A DNA stretch of 64,000 bases from Clostridiaceae bacterium Marseille-Q4143 (GCA_018228645.1 CP073693.1:3048416-3112415); one strand, 5' to 3'. Positions 7,343 through 17,020 are shown, counted from the stretch's first letter. A program made the numbers and translations. The notes: a model not told the origin generated them from the letters alone.

Positions 7343-8064
7343 ACTCCCGGCAGAGCCCAGTCCTCGATTTTTCCTTCCGTAATGGCATGGAACAATCGTT
7401 CCTTGGTGCCCGGATGCTCTCTCTGTAATTGTGCCACCAGAGCTTTCGCATAAGCACGTTTCGTTGTTCCGTCAATCGGGCAGGGGCTTTTCAACACCGG
7501 AAACTCCTGCCTTTTTACAAAACCTTTGACCTGCGATTCTTCCACCAGCATCAATGGACGAATGACTCGCAGGTTTTTATCTTCAAAAAGGGTTACCGGC
7601 GGAAACGCATAAAATTTTCCCTGAAAAATCATGGACATGAGCATGGTTTCCACAAAATCATCTTTGTGATGCGCATAGGCAATCCGGGTGCAGCCAAGCC
7701 GGACAGCCTCGTCCACCAGCGCACCCTTTCGAAGCTTCGCGCATAAGGAACAGGGATTGCTCTCCTTCCGCTCTTCCATAACAATCTTTCCAATCTGCGT
7801 GGAAATCAGTGTCAGCGGCACATCCAGATTTCTGCAGAATTCATCGATTCCCGTAAAATCCGTATTGTCATAACCAAGATCCACACAGATCGCGCAGACC
7901 GTAAAATGCTTCGGGTAAAACTGCGATAACTTTTTCAGTGCATAGAGAAGCGTCAGACTGTCCTTCCCGCCGGACACTCCCACTGCAATTTTGTCTCCCT
8001 CTGCAATCATGTTGTATCGGTCCACCGCCTGGCGGATAAGACTTAAAAGCTTTTGAAGCTGCAT
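7339..8064 (-). CDS. TtcA-family tRNA sulfurtransferase-like protein
   Basis: A 241-residue PP-loop ATPase. The nucleotide loop is VGVSGGKDS (28-36). A CxxC pair in NPCSLCAK, plus a later Cys in SPCPIDGT, matches the Fe-S ligands of TtcA/TtuA enzymes that thiolate tRNA bases. I chose the ATG at 8064 because it has AAAGGAG 7 nt upstream; in-frame codons further upstream run through a terminator. TtcA (2-thiocytidine 32) is the closest family; the exact base modified is not shown. Confidence 0.82.
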   Translation of the reverse strand: MQLQKLLSLIRQAVDRYNMIAEGDKIAVGVSGGKDSLTLLYALKKLSQFYPKHFTVCAICVDLGYDNTDFTGIDEFCRNLDVPLTLISTQIGKIVMEERKESNPCSLCAKLRKGALVDEAVRLGCTRIAYAHHKDDFVETMLMSMIFQGKFYAFPPVTLFEDKNLRVIRPLMLVEESQVKGFVKRQEFPVLKSPCPIDGTTKRAYAKALVAQLQREHPGTKERLFHAITEGKIEDWALPGV

Positions 8065-8087
8065 AGGTACTCCTTTCTCTCCCACAG

Positions 8088-8120
8088 AAAAAGAGGCGCG
8101 GTTTACCGCAGCCTCTTTTT
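8088..8120 (-). terminator. Intrinsic terminator after thioredoxin gene
   Basis: AAAAAGAGGC-GCGG pairs with CCGC-GCCTCTTTTT around a TTTA loop, with one bulged A. On the minus strand the stem is followed by a short T run, 8 nt past the thioredoxin stop. The AT arms would also let it work in the other direction. Confidence 0.7.
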
Positions 8121-8128
8121 CCATTCTT

Positions 8129-8440
8129 TTACATCTCCAGGAATTCCAGGATCTCTTCCAGCGGATGAAATCCTGTGATTCTCCGGAATATCTGCTCACC
8201 GTTCATGATCAGCATGGTAGGTACCTGCATGACCTGAAACTGTTCTGCCAGCCGTGGTTCCTCATCCACATTGACTTTGCAGAATTTCACATCGCAGGCT
8301 TCCTCCGCTGCCTGTTCTAAAACGGGAAGCTGTGCTTTACAGGGGCCGCACCAGTCTGCATAGAAATCCAGCAGTACTGGCACACCCGCCTCTGTCACTT
8401 CAGTCTGAAAACTGTCCCCGGCAATCTTCTTGATTTCCAA
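8129..8440 (-). CDS. Thioredoxin
   Basis: A 103-residue thioredoxin with active site Cys31-Gly-Pro-Cys34 in DFYADWCGPCKAQ, and the conserved cis-proline in QVPTMLI. The start is taken as TTG at 8440, with AAAGGAG 8 nt upstream; this gives the standard family length, while earlier in-frame codons add a non-thioredoxin tail. It is a cytoplasmic protein-disulfide reductase or a dedicated electron donor. It lies 82 nt after hom, on the same strand. Confidence 0.88.
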   Translation of the reverse strand: MEIKKIAGDSFQTEVTEAGVPVLLDFYADWCGPCKAQLPVLEQAAEEACDVKFCKVNVDEEPRLAEQFQVMQVPTMLIMNGEQIFRRITGFHPLEEILEFLEM

Positions 8441-8522
8441 TCGGCACACTCCTTTCTGAACTGCACAGTAGCAGTGTACCCCAAATTTGCCCAAAGCATC
8501 CGCAGACCTTCACAGCCCCTTT

Positions 8523-9818
8523 TTATTTCTGAGTGTAAACACGGATCACGGAAGCAACCTCTCGAATCATGGACATTTCGCCAAAAATCATCATTGCATC
8601 GTTAAGATGTCTGGTCTCCACTTTATCGGTAATGACAACAAGCTCTGCCACACCGTTCACTGCCGGTTTCTGGATCACCTGATTGATGCTGACGCCGTTG
8701 TTTCCAAGAACACCTGCCACACCTGCCAGAATGCCGGTGCGGTCCTCTACGATAAGACGCAGAAAATATTTGTGTCTTGCCTCTCCTGCCGGTTTCATAG
8801 ACAGGTTCTTATAGCAGCTGCAGCCGATCCGTCCGCAGCAGTCATACTGCATATCTCGTGCCACACTGATCAGATCACCAACAACCGCACTTGCTGTCGG
8901 GAACTCGCCGGCTCCTCTTCCCTGAAACATGGCATCATCTACAGCATCACCATGTACAAAGACCGCATTAAAGGAATCATTGACATTGGCCAGCGGATGG
9001 GTACTCGGAATCATCATCGGAGAAACCCCGACTTCCATCTTGCCCTCTTCGTTTCTTGCCACACCGAGAAGCTTCAGTGTATAACCAAACTCTTTGGCAT
9101 ACTGAATATCTTTTGCAGTAATCTTGGTAATTCCCTTTACATCCACATCTTTAAATGTCACTCTGGAATGGAATGCGATGGAAGCAAGAATTGCCATCTT
9201 ACGCCCTGCGTCAAGTCCCTCCACATCTGCAGTCGGATCTGCCTCTGCAAATCCCAGTCTCTGTGCTTCTTTGAGGGCGTCATCAAAATCCCATCCTTCC
9301 TGGGTCATTTTGGTCAGAATATAGTTGGTCGTACCGTTGACAATTCCCATTACCTCAGTAATCTCATTGCCTGCCAGACACTCTTTCAAGGGGCGGATAA
9401 TGGGAATTCCGCCGCCTACTGCTGCTTCAAAACAAAGATCGCAGTGATTTCTCTCAGCAGCCTCCATCAGTTCCTGTCCGTGCTCTGCCAGCAGATCCTT
9501 GTTGGCAGTCACTACATTTTTGCCTGCTTCCAACGCCTGCAGAATATAGGTTCTTGCCGGCTCCACTCCGCCCATCAGCTCGATCACAATGCTGATCTCC
9601 GGATCATGAATGATGCCTTCCCAGTCATCGGTCAGTACTTCAGACGGAATCCCCTCTCTTTTCTTCTGCAGATTCTTTACCAGAACTTTTGTAATCTTCA
9701 GTTCAGCACCTGCTTTATCCGGCATCTCAGCAGCTCTTCTTTCTACCAGCTTGTAGACGCCGCCGCCTACGGTTCCGGCACCCAGAAGTGCCGCCTTGAT
9801 TTCCTTATATTTGCTCAT
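8523..9818 (-). CDS. hom: Homoserine dehydrogenase
   Basis: A 431-residue NAD(P)-dependent enzyme that reduces aspartate semialdehyde to homoserine on the way to threonine and methionine. Features are the N-terminal nucleotide loop LLGAGTVGGGVY, VVTANKDLLAEHG, the substrate region EAAVGGGIPIIRPL...GIVNGTTNYIL, and a C-terminal ACT domain (after about 350) expected to mediate threonine feedback. Its ATG overlaps the preceding stop by 4 nt (ATGA). The operon also holds ilvA, so homoserine/threonine formation and threonine breakdown are co-transcribed. Confidence 0.95.
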   Translation of the reverse strand: MSKYKEIKAALLGAGTVGGGVYKLVERRAAEMPDKAGAELKITKVLVKNLQKKREGIPSEVLTDDWEGIIHDPEISIVIELMGGVEPARTYILQALEAGKNVVTANKDLLAEHGQELMEAAERNHCDLCFEAAVGGGIPIIRPLKECLAGNEITEVMGIVNGTTNYILTKMTQEGWDFDDALKEAQRLGFAEADPTADVEGLDAGRKMAILASIAFHSRVTFKDVDVKGITKITAKDIQYAKEFGYTLKLLGVARNEEGKMEVGVSPMMIPSTHPLANVNDSFNAVFVHGDAVDDAMFQGRGAGEFPTASAVVGDLISVARDMQYDCCGRIGCSCYKNLSMKPAGEARHKYFLRLIVEDRTGILAGVAGVLGNNGVSINQVIQKPAVNGVAELVVITDKVETRHLNDAMMIFGEMSMIREVASVIRVYTQK

Positions 9819-10231
9819 TCTTCTCCTCCAAACAGTACATTTTCCACAATGGCAGCCGCATCCATGATGCAGTCTGCACAGGAATGAATCGGTGTTCCGG
9901 TTGTGATACCTTTCAACTCACAACATACGGTGGATCCGCATTTCTCACGGAACTGATTTACCATGGTTTTGGACAGCTGATAAGTTCTTCCCTTCGTCTT
10001 CGGTGCATCAATAGCTCCATCGCTGTTCTTAAGTCCTGCCAAAAGCACTGCTCCCGACAAAGCACCACAGGTTGCCTGCATTCCACCCATTCCTGCACCA
10101 AATCCTTCTGTCATGCGGAAAATATCTTCTTCCTTATAACCAAGAAGATCACAGTAAGTACAGGCCACTGCCTGTGCACAGTTAAATCCTTTGTCATGTC
10201 TTACGATGGTATCCTTAATTCTGCTATCCAT
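9815..10231 (-). CDS. C_GCAxxG_C_C family redox-type protein
   Basis: A 138-residue member of the C_GCAxxG_C_C family. The ordered cysteines are in FNCAQAV, YCD, the ATCGALSGA core, CGSTVCCEL and HSCADCIMDA. The family occurs in anaerobes and may bind metal or an Fe-S centre; function is not established. It is sandwiched between ilvA (18 nt) and hom (4-nt overlap), so it is expressed with amino-acid metabolism genes. Confidence 0.85.
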   Translation of the reverse strand: MDSRIKDTIVRHDKGFNCAQAVACTYCDLLGYKEEDIFRMTEGFGAGMGGMQATCGALSGAVLLAGLKNSDGAIDAPKTKGRTYQLSKTMVNQFREKCGSTVCCELKGITTGTPIHSCADCIMDAAAIVENVLFGGEE

Positions 10232-10249
10232 AATTTTCTCTCCTGCTTC

Positions 10250-11470
10250 CTAGATATTTACACTAATGTTTTTCGGAGTATATCCATTCTCCTGCAGCGC
10301 TTTGATGATCCGCTGCTTGTGTTCGCTTCCAAATGCCTCCAGCGTGATCTTCAGCTCTACAGCTGCATTTCTGTTGATGCTGACAAACTGATTGTGATCC
10401 AGACGGATGACATTACCCTGTTCTTTAGCAATAACGGACGCCACGCGCACCAGCTCACCCGGCTTATCCGGAAGAAGTACCGAGATGGAGAAAATACGGT
10501 CTCTCTGAATTAATCCGTGCCGTACCACAGAAGACATGGTAATAATATCCATATTGCCACCACTTAAAATGCAGACAATTTTTTTATTTTTCACATTCAG
10601 ATGCTTCAGGGCTGCCACGCTTAACAGTCCGGAGCCTTCCACGATCATCTTATGATTCTCTACCATGTCAAGGAATGCAACGATCAATTCGTCATCCGGC
10701 ACAGAAATGACCTGGTCGATATTCTTCTGGATGTACGGGAAGATTTTTTCGCCCGGTTTTCTGACAGCGGTACCATCTGCGATGGTTGCACTGTGGTCAA
10801 GACAGATTACCTCGCCTTTTTTCAGAGACTGTTCCATACAGTTTGCACCGGTTGGCTCCACACCGATCACTTTAATCTTCGAATTCAGCATTTTTGCCAG
10901 CGTTGCCACACCAGATGCGAGTCCGCCTCCTCCGATGGGAACCAGAATGTAGTCTACCAGAGGAAGTTCTTTGAAAATCTCCATGGAAATGGTTCCCTGT
11001 CCGGTTGCCACATCCAGATCATCAAATGGATGAATAAAGGTATAGCCATGCTCCTTGGAAAGCTCGACTGCATGCGCGCATGCCTCATCATAATCATTTC
11101 CGTAGAGAACAACCTCTGCACCATACTCTTTGGTATGATTTACTTTAATCAGCGGTGTTGTAGTCGGCATTACGATAACAGCTTTGCAGCCATACTCTCT
11201 TGCCGCATAGGCTACTCCCTGGGCATGGTTTCCAGCCGATGCAGTAATCAATCCTTTCTGACGGTCTTCCTCACTTAATGTGCTGATCTTATAGTAGGCC
11301 CCACGGATTTTGAAAGCGCCGGTCTTCTGCATATTTTCCGGTTTCAGATATACCTTGTTTCCGGTCTGTTCGCTGAAGCACTGACTGTACATCAAGCCGG
11401 TCCTATTAGTGACCTTACCCACGATCTCGCAGGCCTCCTCAAATTTTTCCAAAGTCATTTCGTCTGCCAT
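10250..11470 (-). CDS. ilvA: Threonine ammonia-lyase with ACT domain
   Basis: A 406-residue PLP enzyme converting threonine to 2-oxobutanoate and ammonia. The PLP lysine is in GAFKIRGAYYK, the substrate loop is SAGNHAQGVAY, and the phosphate-binding loop is PIGGGGLASG. The C-terminal ACT-like domain starts near residue 330. At about 400 residues it is the shorter TdcB/IlvA form common in Firmicutes, so the role may be biosynthetic or catabolic. It follows ftsY by 50 nt. Confidence 0.92.
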   Translation of the reverse strand: MADEMTLEKFEEACEIVGKVTNRTGLMYSQCFSEQTGNKVYLKPENMQKTGAFKIRGAYYKISTLSEEDRQKGLITASAGNHAQGVAYAAREYGCKAVIVMPTTTPLIKVNHTKEYGAEVVLYGNDYDEACAHAVELSKEHGYTFIHPFDDLDVATGQGTISMEIFKELPLVDYILVPIGGGGLASGVATLAKMLNSKIKVIGVEPTGANCMEQSLKKGEVICLDHSATIADGTAVRKPGEKIFPYIQKNIDQVISVPDDELIVAFLDMVENHKMIVEGSGLLSVAALKHLNVKNKKIVCILSGGNMDIITMSSVVRHGLIQRDRIFSISVLLPDKPGELVRVASVIAKEQGNVIRLDHNQFVSINRNAAVELKITLEAFGSEHKQRIIKALQENGYTPKNISVNI

Positions 11471-11520
11471 TGGTGTTTCCTCCTGTTGTAAAATGTGTGT
11501 TGTATTTGCGAAAATATATA

Positions 11521-12459
11521 TTAGTCTTCGGTCTCGGTCAGGAACAGTGCATTTACAAATGTGTCTGCATCAAATTTCTGTAAATCATCAATATGTTCTC
11601 CGACACCGATGTACTTCACGGGAATATTGAGTTCGGACTGAATTGCCACTGCAATTCCACCCTTGGCGGTTCCGTCCAGTTTCGTCAGAATGATTCCGGT
11701 CAGGTCAGCCACCTCGCCGAACTGTCTTGCCTGCTCCAGCGCATTCTGACCGGTGGTTCCGTCCAGAACAACCAGAGTCTCACGGTAAGCATCCGGGAAC
11801 TCCCTCTCAATAATGCGGTCGATCTTCTTCAGCTCTTCCATCAGATTCTTCTTATTATGAAGTCTGCCTGCTGTATCAATCAACAAAACGTCTGCTTTTC
11901 TGGCTTTTGCCGCACATACAGCATCGTAAACCACAGATGCCGGATCTGCACCTTCGCTGCCGCCGATAATCTCCACGCCTGCGCGGTTCGCCCACTCGGT
12001 AAGCTGCTCGCCTGCTGCCGCACGGAACGTATCTGCTGCCGCCAGAATGACTTTTCTCCCCTGGTCTTTGAGCTTTCCTGCCAGTTTTCCAACGGAAGTA
12101 GTCTTACCGACACCGTTGACACCGATCACCAGCACAACAGAAGTCCGATGTTCAAACTCATAGGCAGTCTCACCTACCTGCATCTGTTCTTTAATGCTGT
12201 TGATCAGAAGTTCCTTGCATTCCTGCGGGTTCTTAATATGCTGCTCTTTTACTTTCTGTTTCAGATTGGCAATAATTGCGGTAGTCGCATTGATGCCGAT
12301 ATCACCCATGACAAGAATCTCTTCGATCTCGTCATAAAAATCATCGTCAATATCCGAAAATCCGCTGAAAATAGCGTCCATGCCGGACACAATGTTATTT
12401 CTGGTTTTTGTCAGACCCTCTGCCAGACGTCTGAAAAAACCTTTTCTCTCCTCTGCCAT
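11521..12459 (-). CDS. ftsY: Signal recognition particle receptor FtsY
   Basis: A 312-residue SRP GTPase that docks ribosome-nascent chain complexes at the membrane. The NG domain shows G1 GVNGVGKTTSVGKLA, DTAGRLHNK, and TKLDGTAKGG. The acidic A domain is almost absent; the protein begins directly with an amphipathic FFRRLAEGLTKTR helix, as in many Gram-positives. It lies 12 nt after smc in the classical rnc-smc-ftsY operon. Confidence 0.96.
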   Translation of the reverse strand: MAEERKGFFRRLAEGLTKTRNNIVSGMDAIFSGFSDIDDDFYDEIEEILVMGDIGINATTAIIANLKQKVKEQHIKNPQECKELLINSIKEQMQVGETAYEFEHRTSVVLVIGVNGVGKTTSVGKLAGKLKDQGRKVILAAADTFRAAAGEQLTEWANRAGVEIIGGSEGADPASVVYDAVCAAKARKADVLLIDTAGRLHNKKNLMEELKKIDRIIEREFPDAYRETLVVLDGTTGQNALEQARQFGEVADLTGIILTKLDGTAKGGIAVAIQSELNIPVKYIGVGEHIDDLQKFDADTFVNALFLTETED

Positions 12460-12471
12460 AACATTTTCCTC

Positions 12472-15400
12472 CTATTTATCCAGATCATTTTCAATCAGAT
12501 TGACCGATACCAGAGTGGATACACCCTTCTCCTGCATGGTGATACCATACAGCCGGTCTGCCGCATTCATCGTACCACGTCTGTGGGTGATAACAATAAA
12601 CTGCGTATCTTTGGTAAGCTTATGTAAATATTTTGCAAAACGATCAACGTTGGAATCGTCCAGTGCTGCCTCGATCTCGTCCAGAAGACAGAAAGGAGAC
12701 GGCTTTAAGTTCTGGATGGCGAACAAAAGCGCAATGGCAGTCAGTGCCTTCTCTCCACCGGACAGCTGCATCATGTTCTGCAGTTTCTTTCCAGGCGGCT
12801 GGGAAATAATCCGGATACCGGTCTCCAGCACATCGTCCTCGTCGATCAGCTCCAGTGTACCTTTTCCTCCGCCGAACAATTCTTTGAACGCCTTGTCAAA
12901 CTCTGTCTGTATCAGTACAAACTGCTCTTTGAACTGCCGTTTCATACCTTCGTCCAGTTCGGAAATAATCTTTTTCAACGCCTCTTCCGCATCCTGCAGG
13001 TCATTTCTCTGACCATTCATGAACGTATAACGTTCCGAGATTTCTTTATAATCATCAATGGCATTCACATTAACATTTCCAAGTGCCTTAATCTCATCTT
13101 TCATCTGGCTGCAGTTCTTCTTCAGTTCCGAAAGGCTGGTATATTCTTCCTTTCTAAGCGGGAGTGCTGCATTATAGGTCAGTTCATATTCTGACCACAT
13201 ATGGTTCATGAGACTCTCGGAATTCTCATCCAGTTTTTCCTTCTGACTGTTAATACGGAACAGTTCCTTATCCAGTTCATTCATTCTGGATGATAACTCT
13301 TCTCTCTTTCCAAAGAAAGATTTGTGAGAAGCAGACTGCTCCTCCTTCTTCTCCTGAAGTTCTGCTGTCCGTTCCTCCAGCGAAGCAGTTTTCTCCGTGA
13401 GCAAATTCATTTCCTGTTTCAGAGCCTGAATGCCTTCCTCCCGGCTTCTGGTATCGGATTCTGACTGTTCCCGGCTAATCTTCAACTCTGCCTGTTCCTG
13501 CGTAACTCTTGCGATCTCACCTTCGATTCGCTTCAGATTGGATGCCGCAAATTCTGCTTTCTGTTTGATGGATGCTGTATCCAGATGCAGCTCTTCCAGT
13601 TCTTTTGCTGCTTCTGCTTCCAGTCCGCGATCCTCATCCAGTCGTTTCTGGTAAGTCTCCACTGCATAAGTGTGAGCTTTTTCCATACTCTCAGAATCCT
13701 TCAATTCTGTCTGATTCTGCTCTTTCAGTGCTGCGATTTCCTGTGTCTGGTGAAGCAGTTCTGCCTCCTCTTTTCTGAGAGAAGAAAGTCCACTTCCGGC
13801 GGCTTCCCGCTGTGCTTTCAGTTGTTCCACATTCATGCGGGCCGTATTCTCACGTACACGGATCTCCTGCAGCACTGCTGCATTCTGGTCGAGCTGTGAA
13901 TAGCAGCTACTGCGGTCGTTCTGGAATTCCACCAATTTTGCTCTGGCAGTTTCCAGTATTTTTCGTGACTGTTCTACCTTTTCCCGCAGTTCCTCAATCT
14001 CGCGGTTTCTGCTTAAAAGGCTGCTGCTGTTTCGGAAAGAACCACCTGTCATGGAACCTCCCGGATTTAAGGATTCTCCTTCCAGTGTTACAATTCGCAG
14101 CATATGGTGATATTTTCTCTGCAGAGCAATCGCATGATCGATCTGATCCACAACCAGCGTCCTGCCAAGAAGCTGCGCCATAATATTCCGGTATCTGGCA
14201 TCGGTCTGCACCAGCGTGTGGGCAAGGCCAATCACGCCCGGCTCTTTTAATGCCTGCAGGTTTTTAAATTCCTGCACATTTCTGACTGCTGTCAGCGGTA
14301 AAAATGTCACCCGACCAAAACGGTTCTGTTTCAGATACTGGATCAGGCGTTTTGCTGTCTCCTCATCTTCTGTAACTACATTCTGAATACTTCCGCCAAG
14401 TGCGGTCTCAATAGCAGTTTCATAGGTCTTTTCCGTCTGAATCAGGTCTGCGACCACGCCGCAGATGCCCTGCTCCTGATTTTTCCGCTCCATGACTTTA
14501 CGGATACTTCCACCATAACCATCATATCGCTCCGCAAGATTCTGTAAGGATTCCAACCTTGATGCTTCTCTGTGATAAGCGGTCTGACCGTCTTCCAGTC
14601 TCTTTCTGCAGATCGTAATCTGCTGCTGAAGCCCGGCAATTTTCTTTTCTGCTGCTTCGCGCTCTGCATTTTTCTCCTGAAGCTCCTTCTGCACAGCTGC
14701 AAGTTCTTCTTCCCGTGCTTTTAGGAGTTCTTCCTGACCCATCTCCTCGCTTCGCATCTGAATCAGCTTCTGATTCACTTCTGCTTTCCGGATCTGAATC
14801 TGCTCCGTCATAGCCGCATAGCGCTGCAGTTTTCCCTTAATCGTTGCCCGATTATTCAGGAGTGCCATAATCTCGCTTTTACTATTTTCAATATTGGTCT
14901 GACTGTCTGCAATACGCTGCTGTATTTCTTGTAATTTCCGGTCAGCTGCCTCCTGTACTTTCTCTGCCTGTGCAAGCTCTGTATCCAGATCCGTCTTTTC
15001 TTTGAGCACTTCTGCTCTTTCTTTTTCGCGCACGAAAAGTTCTTTTTCCATACTCTCCATGCGTTCCTGATAATGTCTGGAACTCAACTTTGCAGAACGG
15101 GCCTGTTCCTCAAGGACTGCAATCTGTCCTTTCACCTGCTGCTTTTCGACTCTCGCCTGCGCTGCATTTTCTTTTGCCTGATCAATTTCCCGCTCTACTG
15201 CTTCCAGTTCTTTTTCAATCCGCTCATACTCAAGCTTTGTGTTCTCAAAAGCGTCTGTCGTCTCAGCCAGATCTGACTTGGCAGCATTTTCTGCCTCTTC
15301 CAGTCTGGTAAGCTGTGCTTTCATGTTTTCCATCTCCATGAGGAATACATGTACTTCATACTCTTTCAGAATTTCTCTCTTCTTCAGGTATTCTCTCGCC

Positions 15401-16032
15401 TTTTCCGACTGACGTTCCAGAGGTCCCAACTGTTTTTCCAACTCTGTGAGAATATCGTTAACACGCAGAAGGTTCTGTTTTTCGTCTTCCAGTTTTTTCT
15501 CCGCGGTCTTCTTGCGCTTCTTGAATTTTACGATACCGGTAGCCTCATCAAAAAGCTCTCTGGCTTCTTCCGGCTTGGTACTTAAGATCCGGTCAATCTG
15601 ACCCTGTCCGATAATGGAATAGCCTTCTTTACCTATACCGGTATCATAGAAAAGTTCCTGGATATCCTTCAGTCTGCAGACAGTTCCATTTAAAAGATAT
15701 TCACTCTCCCCTGATCGGTATAACCGTCTGGTAACCGTTACTTCCTCATATGCCACGGAAAGCTTGTGGTCTGAGTTATCCATGGTAATGGCAACCGATG
15801 CAAAGCTTAACGGTTTTCGGTTCTCCGTTCCTGAGAAAATAACATCCTGCATGGTACCGCCTCGCAGCTGCTTCACACGCTGCTCACCTAATACCCAGCG
15901 CACCGCATCAGCTACATTACTTTTTCCGGAGCCGTTCGGACCTACAATTCCCGTAATGCCGTTATGAAATTCAAATACGATCTTATTTGCGAAGGATTTG
16001 AACCCCTGCACCTCTATACTTTTTAAATACAT
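12472..16032 (-). CDS. smc: Chromosome segregation ATPase SMC
   Basis: A 1186-residue SMC with the full architecture: N-terminal Walker A GPNGSGKSN (near 35), two long coiled-coil arms, a central hinge (about 510-660, around GYGGSIRKVM and NPGGSMTGGS), and the C-terminal ABC signature LSGGEKALTA followed by Walker B CLLDEIEAALDD. It forms the condensin-like complex with ScpA and ScpB, which are not in the window. It overlaps rnc by 10 nt. Confidence 0.97.
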   Translation of the reverse strand: MYLKSIEVQGFKSFANKIVFEFHNGITGIVGPNGSGKSNVADAVRWVLGEQRVKQLRGGTMQDVIFSGTENRKPLSFASVAITMDNSDHKLSVAYEEVTVTRRLYRSGESEYLLNGTVCRLKDIQELFYDTGIGKEGYSIIGQGQIDRILSTKPEEARELFDEATGIVKFKKRKKTAEKKLEDEKQNLLRVNDILTELEKQLGPLERQSEKAREYLKKREILKEYEVHVFLMEMENMKAQLTRLEEAENAAKSDLAETTDAFENTKLEYERIEKELEAVEREIDQAKENAAQARVEKQQVKGQIAVLEEQARSAKLSSRHYQERMESMEKELFVREKERAEVLKEKTDLDTELAQAEKVQEAADRKLQEIQQRIADSQTNIENSKSEIMALLNNRATIKGKLQRYAAMTEQIQIRKAEVNQKLIQMRSEEMGQEELLKAREEELAAVQKELQEKNAEREAAEKKIAGLQQQITICRKRLEDGQTAYHREASRLESLQNLAERYDGYGGSIRKVMERKNQEQGICGVVADLIQTEKTYETAIETALGGSIQNVVTEDEETAKRLIQYLKQNRFGRVTFLPLTAVRNVQEFKNLQALKEPGVIGLAHTLVQTDARYRNIMAQLLGRTLVVDQIDHAIALQRKYHHMLRIVTLEGESLNPGGSMTGGSFRNSSSLLSRNREIEELREKVEQSRKILETARAKLVEFQNDRSSCYSQLDQNAAVLQEIRVRENTARMNVEQLKAQREAAGSGLSSLRKEEAELLHQTQEIAALKEQNQTELKDSESMEKAHTYAVETYQKRLDEDRGLEAEAAKELEELHLDTASIKQKAEFAASNLKRIEGEIARVTQEQAELKISREQSESDTRSREEGIQALKQEMNLLTEKTASLEERTAELQEKKEEQSASHKSFFGKREELSSRMNELDKELFRINSQKEKLDENSESLMNHMWSEYELTYNAALPLRKEEYTSLSELKKNCSQMKDEIKALGNVNVNAIDDYKEISERYTFMNGQRNDLQDAEEALKKIISELDEGMKRQFKEQFVLIQTEFDKAFKELFGGGKGTLELIDEDDVLETGIRIISQPPGKKLQNMMQLSGGEKALTAIALLFAIQNLKPSPFCLLDEIEAALDDSNVDRFAKYLHKLTKDTQFIVITHRRGTMNAADRLYGITMQEKGVSTLVSVNLIENDLDK

Positions 16033-16718
16033 ACATCTTTTCCTGTCAGAGCATGATAAGCTGCTTCCTGCTCTGCCGCTTTCTTTGTTCTGCCGACACC
16101 GCGGCCGATGACACGGTCACCCAGCCTTGCCTCCACAATAAACTGTTTCAGATGATCCGGTCCCTCTTCTCCCACCAGTTCATAATGCAGAGTATCCGCA
16201 TGATGGGCCTGAATCCGTTCCTGTAAAATGGTCTTGCTATCAAAAAAGAGCTGTTTGTGTTCCAAATCGTCCAGTACAAATTTTGCGATAAACTCTTTTG
16301 CGCTAGTAAAACCACCATCCAGATGAATTGCTCCGATCAGTGCTTCAAATGCATCTGAAGTAATCGAAGCTCTTAAACGTCCTCCGCTTAATTCCTCACC
16401 TTTTCCCAGCAGGATGTAATCTCCCAGCGGAATACTTTTTGCACAGAATGCCAGACTCTGCTCACATACAATACTCGCTCTTGTCTTCGTAGCATCCCCT
16501 TCCGGCATCTCCGGAAATTTCTCATATAAATACTCACTGGTTGTCAGCTCCAGCACTGCGTCTCCCAGAAATTCCAGACGTTCATTACTCCGCAGTCTGC
16601 CCATATGGTGCTCATTGGCATAGGAGCTGTGACGCATGGCCTGTTCCAGAAGATCCTTGTCATGGAAGGTATATCCTATCTTCTCTTCCAGTTCTTTTAA
16701 TTTATTCTTCATATCCAT
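16023..16718 (-). CDS. rnc: Ribonuclease III
   Basis: A 231-residue double-strand-specific RNase. The catalytic signature is NERLEFLGDAVLEL (around 43-56), with a second metal site in the later DAFEALIGAIHLD, and a C-terminal dsRNA-binding domain (about 160-228). The ATG at 16718 has GGAG 9 nt upstream. The gene starts just 20 nt beyond an intrinsic terminator, so read-through from plsX-acpP is probably limited. Confidence 0.96.
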   Translation of the reverse strand: MDMKNKLKELEEKIGYTFHDKDLLEQAMRHSSYANEHHMGRLRSNERLEFLGDAVLELTTSEYLYEKFPEMPEGDATKTRASIVCEQSLAFCAKSIPLGDYILLGKGEELSGGRLRASITSDAFEALIGAIHLDGGFTSAKEFIAKFVLDDLEHKQLFFDSKTILQERIQAHHADTLHYELVGEEGPDHLKQFIVEARLGDRVIGRGVGRTKKAAEQEAAYHALTGKDVCI

Positions 16719-16738
16719 TTCATTCTTCTCCGGAAAGA

Positions 16739-16767
16739 AAAAGCCCCTTTCTACCGAAGGGGCTTTT
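16739..16767 (-). terminator. Intrinsic terminator between acpP and rnc
   Basis: An 11-bp perfect stem AAAAGCCCCTT/AAGGGGCTTTT with a 7-nt loop; on the minus strand it is followed by TTCTTTCC. It separates the fatty-acid pair plsX-acpP from rnc-smc-ftsY. Confidence 0.85.
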
Positions 16768-16774
16768 CATTTGT

Positions 16775-17005
16775 CTAGTTTATTGCATTTTTAATCTGCT
16801 CAACAGCATCCCCGACTGATACGATCTTCTCAGCGTCCTCGTTTGAAATCTCAATATCAAATTCCTCTTCGATGCCCATAATAATCTGAAATACATCCAG
16901 GGAATCCGCTCCCAGGTCATCCACAAAGGTAGTGTCCATTGTGATCTCGTCCGCATCCACATTCAATACTTCCGCAATGATTTCCCGTAATTTGTCAAAT
17001 TCCAT
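16775..17005 (-). CDS. acpP: Acyl carrier protein (housekeeping)
   Basis: A 76-residue ACP of fatty-acid synthesis. The phosphopantetheine serine is in [12 protein letters not shown]. The ATG at 17005 is preferred (AGGAAGG 10 nt upstream); an in-frame TTG three codons earlier lies almost on the ribosome site. It directly follows plsX (15-nt gap). Confidence 0.95.
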   Translation of the reverse strand: MEFDKLREIIAEVLNVDADEITMDTTFVDDLGADSLDVFQIIMGIEEEFDIEISNEDAEKIVSVGDAVEQIKNAIN

Positions 17006-17020
17006 GATTTTCAATCCTTC

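Noticed and set aside
8487-9887. A 466-codon plus-strand open frame opposite hom.
   Set aside because: It is antisense to a clear homoserine dehydrogenase, Cys/His/Ser-rich and without a ribosome site or family features.
11593-12627. A 344-codon plus-strand open frame opposite ftsY and the end of smc.
   Set aside because: Antisense shadow of two well-defined genes.
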